Assembly (NCBI GenBank): GCA_002238965.1
Contig: MPNJ01000013.1
Location: 34,598-98,597 of the forward strand
Direction: 5' to 3'
Length of the DNA: 64,000 nt
DNA from: Nitrospinae bacterium bin107
GTDB lineage: Bacteria; UBA8248
Of the stretch, positions 34,076-43,080 are shown one piece after another. How positions within the stretch are numbered: position 1 is the stretch's first letter; each line of letters starts with the position of its first letter. The notes under the pieces were generated by a model. That model ran no database searches. It had not been told where the DNA came from and saw only the letters and a program-made list of their open reading frames with translations. The translations under genes and the position numbers were made by a program.

Positions 34076-35130
34076 GCGGGCGCCTCCGCCAGATGGTAGG
34101 GCGCAGCGTCGCGCAGCTTGCGGAGAAGTTCACGCGAGATCGGCTGGGTATCGCCCGCATCGGGGGCGGCGAGGGCCGAGCAACGAAAGCGCGCCTTTTC
34201 GCTCGGGAGACGGGCGGCGGCCCATTTCGCCGCGACCCGGTCGAGACGCACCGCGCCGATAGCGAGTTGGGAGAGGCGATAGCTCCTGTGCCGGGGTCTC
34301 GCGCGCGCGGCCTCCCACCGCCCCGCTCCCCTGTCGAGCGCGCCGCCGCAGGCCGGACAGGCGAGCGCATCGCCGCTGAAGACTTTCGGCCAGTGCTCCT
34401 CCAGGACGCTATCGGCATGGCACGCCTGACACCTCACATGCCAGCGTCTCCGGTCACCCGCCTCAAACATGGCGTGAATGCCAGCACCCGGGGTTCTGCC
34501 GACGGCCAGGTTGAGCGTCAGGGCGAGTGGCGAGGCGTCGATGCGGTCGTTCGACCACTTGAGGTTGTCCGCCGGCAGGTCGTCCACCTCGTCACGGATC
34601 AGCACGTCGAGCGGGATGGAAATGGCGTTGCCGATGTCCCGGAGGCCAAGGATGTAGAGAAATCTTGATCCCCCGCGCCCGGGGAATTCCTTCAAACCCT
34701 TGGGCGACGCGCCCTTGTATTTCCCATCACGCATGAGCGAGGCGAGTCCCCTGCGCCTGAGCGTGGAGCGCACGCGCGTCTGGTCGAAGCGGTCGGCGAA
34801 ATCCTGATCCGGCAGAAAATAGCCCACGTTCAGGCGGTGGATGGTGACGCAGTAGAGCGCAAAACCGATGGCGAGGGTGGTCATGCCCACCTGCGCGCCC
34901 TTCAGGACGCTGATGGTCTGATCGGGCGTGCGGTTATTCAGAACCTCGTCGAGCGCGGAGACGACCTCCAGCATCGCCTCTCTTCCCTCGAAGGTGAACG
35001 CACCCTTGTCGGTCGACATCTCGCTCATCAGAAACCGAGCCAACCCGCGTATCTCGCCCGAATAGCGCGATGAGCCGCCCGACGCGAGAGCCATGGCGGG
35101 CGCCCCGATGATTTTCCGGGATTTGCGCAA
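34072..35130 (-). CDS. Terminase large subunit, ATPase domain (GpA-like), separate from nuclease
   Basis: A 352-aa ATPase of DNA packaging. The Walker A-like motif is GAQVGMTT (78-85) and the Walker B is VLIRDEVDD (176-184). A zinc-ribbon pair CQAC and CPAC follows, typical of the GpA family. The nuclease half is missing and is encoded by the next gene in the -1 frame. Start is TTG 35130 after GGGAGG; an ATG at 35094 has no ribosome-binding site. It heads the terminase/portal operon. Confidence 0.82.
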   Translation of the reverse strand: MRKSRKIIGAPAMALASGGSSRYSGEIRGLARFLMSEMSTDKGAFTFEGREAMLEVVSALDEVLNNRTPDQTISVLKGAQVGMTTLAIGFALYCVTIHRLNVGYFLPDQDFADRFDQTRVRSTLRRRGLASLMRDGKYKGASPKGLKEFPGRGGSRFLYILGLRDIGNAISIPLDVLIRDEVDDLPADNLKWSNDRIDASPLALTLNLAVGRTPGAGIHAMFEAGDRRRWHVRCQACHADSVLEEHWPKVFSGDALACPACGGALDRGAGRWEAARARPRHRSYRLSQLAIGAVRLDRVAAKWAAARLPSEKARFRCSALAAPDAGDTQPISRELLRKLRDAAPYHLAEAPA

Positions 35131-35180
35131 AGCCGGAAATCCTCCCTATCCAGGATGCCGTGCGCATCCTCTCGGGGAGG

Positions 35181-35231
35181 AATATAGGGGTTGGTGCCGG
35201 CAAACCATGACGCGCAATTGCGGGGAAATGC
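35181..35231 (-). promoter_or_regulatory. Shared phage-regulon promoter, site B (terminase/portal operon)
   Basis: Gene-strand repeats GCATTTC (plus GAAATGC 35225-35231) and GCAATTG (plus CAATTGC 35215-35221) are 10 bp apart. TATATT (plus 35181-35186) lies exactly 28 bases downstream of the second. The site sits just behind the yajQ stop codon; the predicted leader is about 45 bases. Confidence 0.8.
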
Positions 35232-35242
35232 GCGCTCAGGCT

Positions 35243-35728
35243 CTAGTCGCGCATGTTCTCGAACTGAAGCGCGAGTTTGAGGTCGAGCTCCCGGCAGAGG
35301 GTGATCACCTGCTGCAAGTCGTCGCGCTTCTTGCCGGTCACTCTCAACTGGTCACCCTGAATCGCGACTTGCACCTTCATTTTCGTCGCCTTCACCTTCT
35401 TGACGATCTCACGCGCCGCGTCCTGATCCACGCCTTGTTTCACCAATAGGGTCTGCCTGAGCGCGCCGCCTGCGGCGGATTCGGGTTCCTTGAAGTCGAG
35501 CGCTCGCAGATCCACCTTCCGTCTCGTGAAATGGGTATGCACCAGATCGTGTATCTGCCTGAGCTTGAAATCGTCGTCAGCCAGCAGGGTGACCTCCGTA
35601 TCATTTCGCTCAAGCGCGCATTTCGACCCCTTGAAATCAAACCGCTGGGCGATTTCCCGGCGCACCCCGTTGATCGCGTTGTCGACTTCCTGTAAATCCG
35701 TCCTTGAAACAATGTCGAATGAAGGCAT
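35243..35728 (-). CDS. yajQ: YajQ-family nucleotide-binding protein
   Basis: A 161-aa YajQ: MPSFDIVSRTDLQEVDNAING at the start and KVQVAIQGDQLRVTGKKRDDLQ towards the end are diagnostic. Some members bind c-di-GMP or tRNA-like ligands. It lies immediately upstream of the phage-like terminase promoter on the same strand, but is itself an ordinary host gene. Confidence 0.95.
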   Translation of the reverse strand: MPSFDIVSRTDLQEVDNAINGVRREIAQRFDFKGSKCALERNDTEVTLLADDDFKLRQIHDLVHTHFTRRKVDLRALDFKEPESAAGGALRQTLLVKQGVDQDAAREIVKKVKATKMKVQVAIQGDQLRVTGKKRDDLQQVITLCRELDLKLALQFENMRD

Positions 35729-36127
35729 GGCGTTCGCATAGCTCCTCTTGAAATCGAGCGCACGCTACACATCCGGCGCTCCTGATGGTATAGTGGGGGT
35801 AGCTCATCCAACGCCCAGGATTGTTCTGGAGACGATTGGGGGTTTCCCCCGAAAGGAATCCCTATTTCCCTTGACTCAATGACCGGTTCCGACGCCCACC
35901 GGGGCGCGAGACCATCTCAAGGAGATTCGTGTATGCGTCGAAATGCGACGAGAATCAAGTCCGAAGACGTCGGATGAGCACCGCTCTGGCACGACGGGAC
36001 TGATGAGATTTCCATCCGCGCGTCGGGAGACGGCGCCCGGATCGGCGAGCGGTCGAAGCCGCCGCTTCAGATCTGAGCAAAACATTTTTCGCATTATTGC
36101 TTCAATTTCTAAAGGAGGTTCAAAAAG
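35729..36127 (+). other. Leader region between yajQ and amt
   Basis: About 400 bases with no convincing gene. TATAGT at 35789-35794 with TACACA 17 bp upstream may be a promoter for amt; the match is modest. A TGGCAC near 35977 lacks the second half of a sigma54 site. The end carries the strong amt ribosome-binding site AAAGGAGG, 9 bases before ATG 36128. Confidence 0.4.
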
Positions 36128-37411
36128 ATGAAACGCTTCATGTTGGTCCTTTGGGCCACGGCGCTCACCCTGGCCCCGGGGGTCGCATTCGCGGCCGATA
36201 AGCTCGACACCGGGAACACGGCCTGGATCCTGACGTCTACCGCCCTCGTCCTGTTCATGACGCTTCCGGGCCTCTCGCTGTTCTATGGCGGCCTCGTGCG
36301 CGCGAAAAACGTGCTCTCGGTGCTGATGCAGTGCTTCACCATCGCCTGCGCCGTTTCCATCGTCTGGCTCATCGTGGGCTACAGCCTGGTGTTCGAGTCC
36401 GGCAACGCCTTCATCGGCGGCCTGGGCAAGGCGTTTTTCGCGGGCGTGGGCGTGGATTCTCTCTCGGGCAACATACCCGAGACGGTCTTCGCCATGTTCC
36501 AGCTCACATTCGCCATCATCACGCCCGCGCTGATCGTGGGCAGCTTCGCCGAACGGATGCGCTTTTCGGCACTGTTCATCTTCTCGGTCGCATGGGTAAT
36601 CCTCGTCTACGCGCCGGTGGCCCACTGGGTGTGGGGCGGCGGATGGCTCGGCGCGATGGGCGCGCTCGATTTCGCGGGCGGCACCGTGGTGCACATCAAC
36701 TCAGGAATAGCGGCCCTGGTGGCCGCCAAGATGATCGGCCCGAGACACGGCTTTCCCAACACGGCCATGCCGCCCCATAACCTGCCCATGGCGGTGACGG
36801 GCGCGGGCATCCTGTGGGTGGGCTGGTTCGGCTTCAACGCGGGCAGCGCATTGGCGGCCGACGGCGCGGCGGGCATGGCCATGCTCGTGACCCACATCTC
36901 CTCGGCGGCAGGCGCCCTCGCGTGGATGTTCGCGGAGTGGGCGAAACACGGCAAGGCGAGCGTGCTCGGCATCGTGACGGGCATGGTGGCCGGCCTCGTC
37001 GGCATCACGCCGGCCTCGGGCTTCGTGGGGCCGGTGGGCGCGCTGCTGCTCGGCGCGATAGCGGGCCTCGGCTGCTACGCCGCCACCAACTATATGAAAC
37101 AGGTGCTGAAGATAGACGATTCGCTCGATGTGTTCACCGTGCACGGCGTGGGCGGCATCATCGGCGCGATACTGACCGGCGTGTTCGTCGCCAAGGGATT
37201 CGGCGGCATGGGCCTCGCCGAGGGCGTCGGCATGGGCAAGCAGGTCTGGGTACAGATCGTGAGCGTCGTCGCCACGCTCGTCTATTCGGGCGTTGTCTCC
37301 TTCATCCTGTTCAAAATCGTGGACGCCATGGTGGGCTTGAGAGCCGACGCCAACGAGGAGTCAGGCGGTCTCGACCTCATGATGCACAACGAATCGGCCT
37401 ACGAACGCTAG
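36128..37411 (+). CDS. amt: Ammonium transporter
   Basis: A 427-aa Amt/MEP/Rh channel. A cleavable signal (about 1-23) is followed by 11 membrane segments. The pore histidines are in PVAHWVWGGGW and FTVHGVGGIIG, with the conserved FYGGLVRAKN. The gene stands alone without a glnK, which is unusual for amt genes. Confidence 0.95.
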   Translation: MKRFMLVLWATALTLAPGVAFAADKLDTGNTAWILTSTALVLFMTLPGLSLFYGGLVRAKNVLSVLMQCFTIACAVSIVWLIVGYSLVFESGNAFIGGLGKAFFAGVGVDSLSGNIPETVFAMFQLTFAIITPALIVGSFAERMRFSALFIFSVAWVILVYAPVAHWVWGGGWLGAMGALDFAGGTVVHINSGIAALVAAKMIGPRHGFPNTAMPPHNLPMAVTGAGILWVGWFGFNAGSALAADGAAGMAMLVTHISSAAGALAWMFAEWAKHGKASVLGIVTGMVAGLVGITPASGFVGPVGALLLGAIAGLGCYAATNYMKQVLKIDDSLDVFTVHGVGGIIGAILTGVFVAKGFGGMGLAEGVGMGKQVWVQIVSVVATLVYSGVVSFILFKIVDAMVGLRADANEESGGLDLMMHNESAYER

Positions 37412-37434
37412 GCCGTAAGGCCAAAGCGAAAAAG

Positions 37435-37463
37435 ACCCCGGGGCTGAGTCCCCGGGGTTTTTC
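37435..37463 (+). terminator. Rho-independent terminator of amt
   Basis: ACCCCGGGG and CCCCGGGGT pair around a 6-base loop and are followed by five Ts. Confidence 0.9.
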
Positions 37464-37493
37464 GTTCACGCGAAAGCGCAGTCTCTCCTGTTC

Positions 37494-37588
37494 GGGGTTG
37501 TTGAAGAACTCTCCCCGACCGCAATTGACCACCACCGTCATTCCGGCGATGATCAAACCTGATCGAGATCGGCTTTCTCAACAACCCC
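37494..37588. repeat. Intergenic inverted-repeat element 2
   Basis: The left end GGGGTTGTTGAAGAACT and the inverted right end CTTTCTCAACAACCCC bound a 95-bp element with a partial CGTCATTCCGGCGAT copy inside. It separates amt from the cyclase gene. Confidence 0.7.
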
Positions 37589-37612
37589 TGTCCGGTGAGA
37601 AGGGGGAATACC

Positions 37613-39466
37613 CTACGCGCTCGATTGCGCGGCGGATTCCCTGACCTTTTCGAAATACGCCTTGGCGTCATCGGGCAGGGATGTGAAGCGAAGCATCAGC
37701 CGGCTCCCGTCCGCCTCCACGACCTTCGCGTAGACGTCTGAAACGTCGGTTTCCTCACCCACCCGCAGCATGAGGTTCGCGTTCCTCTCGAAGGGGGTTT
37801 CCGCCTCCACGTCCAGGCAGTTCTCGGAAGCCCGCTCTATCGCAGCATCTACCGCTTCTTCCGACACCGTCTTGCCCTCTACCGCGAACACCAGCACCTC
37901 GATCGGCGAGGCGAGGTCCACGAACGTCTCGGGCGCGGCTTCGGGCATCTCGCACGCATAAGGCCCCGACATGCCCCGCACCTCGTAGACGCGAACCGGC
38001 TCATCCAGCCCCTTGAAGCGAAGGTCCTGCGTATCGCCCACCTGAACGAATTCTGCCATTTTCTCATACGTATCCATGCTGATGAGCACCTGCCCGCTCA
38101 CGGTGTAGGACTCGATGCGGTAGGCCATGTTGATGGCCGTGCCCATCGCGCCGTACTTGGTGCGTTTCTCCGAACCGATGTTGCCGACGATCACCTCGCC
38201 CGTGTTGATGGCGACCCCCATGTGAAGATCGGGCATGCCCCGCGCGCGCTGCTCCTCGTTGATCTCGACGAGGGCGCGCTGCATCTCCACGGCGCAGGCC
38301 ACGGCCCGGGCGGAGTCGTCGGGCTCGGCGAGCGGCGCTCCGAAGAACGCGAGAATGCCGTCGCCCTGGAACTCGTCCACCGTGCCCCGGTGTCTGGTGA
38401 TGATATCCACCATCGGCTCCAGGAAACGGTTCACCACATCGATGACTTCGCCCGGTTCAAGGCGCGAGGAGAGGGCAGTGAACCCCCTGAGATCCGATAC
38501 CAGAAAAGTCACCTCGCGCACCTCGCCGCCGAGCTTGAGGCCATCGGGCGAGTTCAGGAGTTCGTCCACGATCTCCTTGCTGATGTAGCGCCCGAAGGTG
38601 TCGCGGATAAAATCGCGCTGTTTCAGGCCATCGATCATGCCCTCGAAAGAGGTGGCCAGGCGGCCCACCTCGTCGCGGCTCCTCTTCTCGGGAACAGTGA
38701 CGTCGAGGTTGCCCCGGCTCACCTCTTCCGCCGCGCTCGTCAGGTTCCTGATCAGGCGCAGCATCCGGGAGGAGATGACCCAGAAAAGGATGAGGCCCAG
38801 GGCGACCAGGATGATCGTAAAGCGCAGCAGCTTGAAGGTGTTCGTCGCCACCTGCTCGGCCACGGGGTTCGCAATCTTGTTGAGCACGAGGATGGCCACT
38901 ACCTTGCCGCCTAGCTTGAGCGGCGTGTTGAGCTGCAGGAACTGGTCGAACTCGCGATCCCCCACCTTTCCGCCGAAGAGCCGGGAGCGCATCATCTCGC
39001 CCTTGTTCCAGGTGTCGTTCGTGGCCTTGTAGGTGGCGGGGAAGAGCTTGTGGATGTGGGCGTCCTGGCCGATTTGGAACCCGTCGTGCGCGGCGGCGAC
39101 GTATCCGTAGCTTCCATCGGCGCGCCGGCGCATGATGATGGCGTTGTCCACGCCCGAGTTCTGCTTGATGCGCCGAAGGGCGGCGAGCACCTCCCTGTAC
39201 TCGGCGGTGTTCTTGTCGCCGGGAACCCTCAGGCTGTGGACTGCTTCCGCATCAATCAAGGCGGAACCGCGCTCGGCGATGAACTCGAGTCTGGCCGATA
39301 GCACGTTGAGCTCGTAATTGTAGCTCGACTGATAATACCGATAGGACATCGGAACGATGGCGACGATGAGAATGATCAGGACGAGGACGAGGCTCTTGAA
39401 GGCGATAGAGCAGTAAAAACCCTGCCTTGCTTCGGCGCCCGGCTCGGGATTGCTGGATTGGGACAT
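37613..39466 (-). CDS. Membrane-bound class III adenylate/guanylate cyclase with HAMP domain
   Basis: A 617-aa sensor-type cyclase. A membrane segment near residues 25-45 and a second near 200-220 frame an extracytoplasmic sensing region. A HAMP-like linker (LIRNLTSAAEEVSRGNLDV) leads to the cyclase core. The core shows VSDLRGFTALSS, DEFQGDGILAFFGAP and TGEVIVGNIGSEKRTKYGAMG. The C-terminus has a PilZ-like end (GSRLMLRFTSLPDDAKAY), so c-di-GMP input is possible. ATG 39466 is chosen over an upstream start in a frame with no signal. Confidence 0.87.
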   Translation of the reverse strand: MSQSSNPEPGAEARQGFYCSIAFKSLVLVLIILIVAIVPMSYRYYQSSYNYELNVLSARLEFIAERGSALIDAEAVHSLRVPGDKNTAEYREVLAALRRIKQNSGVDNAIIMRRRADGSYGYVAAAHDGFQIGQDAHIHKLFPATYKATNDTWNKGEMMRSRLFGGKVGDREFDQFLQLNTPLKLGGKVVAILVLNKIANPVAEQVATNTFKLLRFTIILVALGLILFWVISSRMLRLIRNLTSAAEEVSRGNLDVTVPEKRSRDEVGRLATSFEGMIDGLKQRDFIRDTFGRYISKEIVDELLNSPDGLKLGGEVREVTFLVSDLRGFTALSSRLEPGEVIDVVNRFLEPMVDIITRHRGTVDEFQGDGILAFFGAPLAEPDDSARAVACAVEMQRALVEINEEQRARGMPDLHMGVAINTGEVIVGNIGSEKRTKYGAMGTAINMAYRIESYTVSGQVLISMDTYEKMAEFVQVGDTQDLRFKGLDEPVRVYEVRGMSGPYACEMPEAAPETFVDLASPIEVLVFAVEGKTVSEEAVDAAIERASENCLDVEAETPFERNANLMLRVGEETDVSDVYAKVVEADGSRLMLRFTSLPDDAKAYFEKVRESAAQSSA

Positions 39467-40069
39467 GTCGCGCCTCCGGCGGCGGCTCCAGAGGCCAGTA
39501 TACACCAGCGGCTCGTGAGGAAAAGCCAAAAACGAGGGGGATTTCCACCCCTAAATGCGGGCGGCGGCCAGCGCTCCCCGGCGCGCAAGGACACCTAAGA
39601 AGCCCTCCGTACACGGGGCTGTAGAAGAAGCCTCGGGGAGCGATTTTATTTGCGCGCACACTTTTTAAGTTCACTCCCCCTAGAGAATCATTGGCAATTG
39701 ATGAAAGAGGAAGAACCACTCCCCCTTAAGGGGGCTGTTGAAAAATCGCGATTTCGTGATTCCAAGCATGAAGCCGACCAGGGAGGGATGAAACTTTACT
39801 CCTTCCTTGCAGAGCGCCAACCAACTACTCCCCCCTTGAGGGGGAGTCGAAGAGGCCGAGCGTTTTTTGCGAAGGCCGATTCGGTGGGGGGTAAAATGCG
39901 TTTTATTGCCATTCCGAATCATACCCCCCACCAGTTCACTTTCGGGCTTACGCCCTCAGTTCACTGTCGGTCTTCCCGAGGAGGAAAGACCGACCCTCAA
40001 GGGGGGAGTGAACTTCAAAGGCGTTCACGCAACCCAAATTCGCTTGCCGGGACTTTTTCAACAACCGCC
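39467..40069. repeat. Intergenic region with inverted-repeat element 3 (39731-40066)
   Basis: No gene is seen. Element 3 runs from GGGGCTGTTGAAAAA at 39731 to the inverted end at 40052-40066, four bases from the permease stop codon. Its interior carries CCCCTTGAGGGGGAGT-type arms that recur, inverted, in element 4. Nothing is recognisable between 39467 and 39730. Confidence 0.7.
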
Positions 40070-41077
40070 TCAAGCCGTGCGCTTTTTTCCCACGTAGTCG
40101 AGCAGGACGGCGAGGATGATGATCGCCCCCACGGCCAGGAGTTGCCAGTCGGCGGCTATCCCTAAGAGGTTCAGGCCGTTTCGGATACACGCGATGATGA
40201 GCGTGCCGATGACGGTGCCGATGATGCGCCCCTCGCCGCCCAGCAGCGAGGCGCCGCCGATGACGACCGCGGCGATGACGTCCATCAAGTCGAACATGCC
40301 CATAATGGCCTGGGCGGCCATGAGGCGCGAGGCCATCACCACGCCCGCGAGCGCGCCGCAGAAGCCGCTGAAGACGAGCACGAAAAGCTTGACGGCGAAG
40401 ACGTTCACGCCGGCGACGCGGGCGGCCTCCTTGTTGCCGCCGACGGCGTAGATGTTCGTGCCCAGGACGGTGCGCGAGAGGATGAGGTGCGCGGCCAGGA
40501 AGACGACGCCCATGATGACGGCGGCCATGGGAAACGGACCCAGGTAGCCCTGCCCCACCACGCTGAACGCCTCGGGCAGGCCGAAGATGGACTGCTCGCC
40601 CGTGAGGATGAGCGCGCCGCCGCGTGCGAGGCTGTCCATCGCCAGGGTGAGGATGAAGGCGGGAATCGCGAACCAGCCCACGAACACCCCGCTCACCCCG
40701 CCCAGGATCACCCCGAGAATCAGCGTGGCGATCACCGCCGGGACGATGGGCACGCCGTATTCCTTGAGCAGAAGCGCCACGACGACCGCGCCCATCGACT
40801 GGATGGAGGCCACCGAGAGGTCGATCTCGGCACAGATGATGACCAGCGTGAGGCCCGCCGCCATGATGCCGATGTTCGATGACTGGAGCAGGATGTTCAT
40901 CATGTTCGAGACGGTGAAGAAGTTCTCCGCCGTGATGGAGAGAAAGACGATCAGCAGGATGAGCGCGAGAATGAGGCCGTACCTGGAAAAACCGGACGCG
41001 ATGAGGGAGGAGATGCTGTATCCCCCGCTCTGCGCGGCAGAACCCCGCCCGCTATCCGCCTTTCCTTCACCGCTCAT
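40070..41077 (-). CDS. Ribose-type ABC transporter permease
   Basis: A 335-aa RbsC-like permease with about eight membrane segments. It has the family block IDLSVASIQSMGAVV (EIDLS) and GAALAGVVMASRL... region (quoted in part: LAGVVMASRL), as well as DVIAAVVIGGASLLGGEG. It works with the ATPase gene 26 bases upstream and the substrate-binding protein at 44370. The sugar is unknown. Confidence 0.9.
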   Translation of the reverse strand: MSGEGKADSGRGSAAQSGGYSISSLIASGFSRYGLILALILLIVFLSITAENFFTVSNMMNILLQSSNIGIMAAGLTLVIICAEIDLSVASIQSMGAVVVALLLKEYGVPIVPAVIATLILGVILGGVSGVFVGWFAIPAFILTLAMDSLARGGALILTGEQSIFGLPEAFSVVGQGYLGPFPMAAVIMGVVFLAAHLILSRTVLGTNIYAVGGNKEAARVAGVNVFAVKLFVLVFSGFCGALAGVVMASRLMAAQAIMGMFDLMDVIAAVVIGGASLLGGEGRIIGTVIGTLIIACIRNGLNLLGIAADWQLLAVGAIIILAVLLDYVGKKRTA

Positions 41078-41102
41078 TGCTCCCCTCCCTTACCGAACCA
41101 CC

Positions 41103-42689
41103 TTACGCCGCGGTGCCCGTCGCGTAGCGCATGATGGTTTCCGCATCGGCGTCCTCACGAAGCACCTCGCCGGTGATGCGGCCTTCGTTCATCACGATGA
41201 TCCGGTTGCAGATCGCCGTAATTTCGGGCAACTCCGAGGATATCACGATGATCGCCACCCCGAGCTGCGCCAGTTCTTCAAGAATCCGGTAAATTTCCAC
41301 CTTGGCTCCCGCGTCGACGCCCTTTGTGGGTTCATCGAGAATAACGATGCGCGCGCCCGTGGATATGCCCCGCGCGAGAAGCACCTTCTGCTGGTTCCCG
41401 CCGCTGAGCTGGGCGATCTGGTCCGTCAAGGAGGCGACCTTGATGCTCAGCCGCTCCACGTAGTCGCGCGAGAGGTGCGTTGCGCCCGATCCGTTGACCC
41501 AGCCCAGAAGGCGCGTGAGTTTGCGTGAGCGGCTCTCCCGGCCGAAGTTGAACAGGGTGATCAGCAGGTTCTCCAACACCGATAAGAGCGGGAACACGCC
41601 CTGGTTCTTGCGATCCTCAGTCAGAAAGGAAAGCCCGTGGTGGATGGCGTCGCGGGGTTTCCTGATTCTCACCGGCTCGCCGTCGATGAACACCTCGCCG
41701 CCATCGGGCCGCTCCAGGCCGAAGAGCGCGCGGAACAAATCCGTACGCCCTGCGCCGACCAAGCCCGCGAAGCCCAGAATCTCGCCCCCCTTCACCCGGA
41801 AACTCACGTCGCTGAACACACCCGTTTGCGTGAAATTCCTGACTTCGAGAACCTCCTCGCCCATCTTGCCCGAAATCCTGGGGTAGCGCTCGCTGAAGGT
41901 TCGCCCCGTCATCATGCGGATCAGGGTGTCGATATCGGTGTTCTCGGCGCCGATGGTCCCGACGTGGCGGCCGTCGCGCAGAACGGAGATGCGATCGCCG
42001 ATAGCGAGGCAATCCTCCAGCGTGTGGGAGACGTAGACGACCCCGATGCCGCGCTCCGTCAAGCGCTCGATGACACCAAAGAGCGCTTCTTTTTCCCCGG
42101 GTCCCAGGGAAGAGGTAGGCTCGTCCATCAGGATGACTTTCGCATCGAAGGCGACCGCCTTGGCGATTTCGAGAAACTGCATGTCCGAGAGGCTCAAATT
42201 CAACACCTCGGCGTTCGGGTCGACCTCGATCCCCAGTTCGGTGAAAATCTCCCGGCAGCGCCGCTCCATCGCCGCCTCATCGCGCACGCCCAGCCGCCCG
42301 AGCAGACGGTTTGCGCTCCTCAAATCGCGGCCCAGGAAGAGATTGCTCTTCACGTCCATCAGCCGCACGAGGCTCAGTTCCTGGTGGATGACGCTGATGC
42401 CGAGCTCCCGCGTGAGCGCAGGCGAGCACCTCTCGATAACGCCGCCTTCGAACACCATTTCGCCAGTGTCCTTTTCGACGACGCCCGCGATGATCTTGAT
42501 CATGGTCGACTTGCCGGCCCCGTTCTCGCCCAGCAGCACGTGGACCTCGCCCGGACGGACGCCAAAATCCACACCGTCGAGCGCCACGACGCCCGGAAAA
42601 CGCTTGCCGATGCCGCGCATGTCGAGAATGAGGCGCTCCGCCGCGCCATCGGGCCGGGATTCGGGTTGCCTGGAGGGGGACGGCGTCAT
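41103..42689 (-). CDS. Ribose-type ABC transporter duplicated ATP-binding protein
   Basis: A 528-aa RbsA-type double ABC ATPase. The first half has LLGENGAGKSTMIK, LSLSDMQFLEIAKA and VILMDEPTSSL. The second half has degenerate Walker A (GLVGAGRTDLF), LSGGNQQKVLLAR and IVILDEPTKGVD. It energises sugar uptake through the permease at 40070. Confidence 0.92.
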   Translation of the reverse strand: MTPSPSRQPESRPDGAAERLILDMRGIGKRFPGVVALDGVDFGVRPGEVHVLLGENGAGKSTMIKIIAGVVEKDTGEMVFEGGVIERCSPALTRELGISVIHQELSLVRLMDVKSNLFLGRDLRSANRLLGRLGVRDEAAMERRCREIFTELGIEVDPNAEVLNLSLSDMQFLEIAKAVAFDAKVILMDEPTSSLGPGEKEALFGVIERLTERGIGVVYVSHTLEDCLAIGDRISVLRDGRHVGTIGAENTDIDTLIRMMTGRTFSERYPRISGKMGEEVLEVRNFTQTGVFSDVSFRVKGGEILGFAGLVGAGRTDLFRALFGLERPDGGEVFIDGEPVRIRKPRDAIHHGLSFLTEDRKNQGVFPLLSVLENLLITLFNFGRESRSRKLTRLLGWVNGSGATHLSRDYVERLSIKVASLTDQIAQLSGGNQQKVLLARGISTGARIVILDEPTKGVDAGAKVEIYRILEELAQLGVAIIVISSELPEITAICNRIIVMNEGRITGEVLREDADAETIMRYATGTAA

Positions 42690-43080
42690 AGGCGAGTCTT
42701 CCAGTAGGAGCAGTCAGAGGCTCGGGGGTCTGTTGAAAAACCTTGCACACGACCTCTACGAAGTCGCTTTACACAAATGAGAACACCAAAATCACTCCCC
42801 CCTTGAGGGGGAGTCAACGAGACAAGGGCGAAGCCCGCAGGCGAGTTGGTGGGGGGTATAATCCGGAATGGCGATAAAATGCATTTTACCCCCCACCGCA
42901 TCAGCCTTCGCAAAAAACGCTCGGCTTCTGCGACTCCCCCTCAAGGGGGGAGTGATTTTTCTCTCTCGTCGGTCGGTTACATACGACAAATCCAGAGTTC
43001 CGAACTTTTTCAACAACCCCCCTCAAGCGGTGCTGCGTTCGCCGCGGCCTTGGGCGTGAACATCCTCCGCGCGCGCGCCG
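42690..43080. repeat. Intergenic inverted-repeat element 4 (42725-43020)
   Basis: Termini GGGGTCTGTTGAAAAA and the inverted AACTTTTTCAACAACCCC bound the element. Its interior resembles element 3 in reverse orientation, including TTTTGCGAAGG-type and GGTGGGGGGTA-type arms. No gene is seen. Confidence 0.75.

Noticed and set aside
35960..36000. Possible sigma54 promoter for amt
   Set aside because: TGGCAC is present, but the required TTGC half at the proper distance is not.
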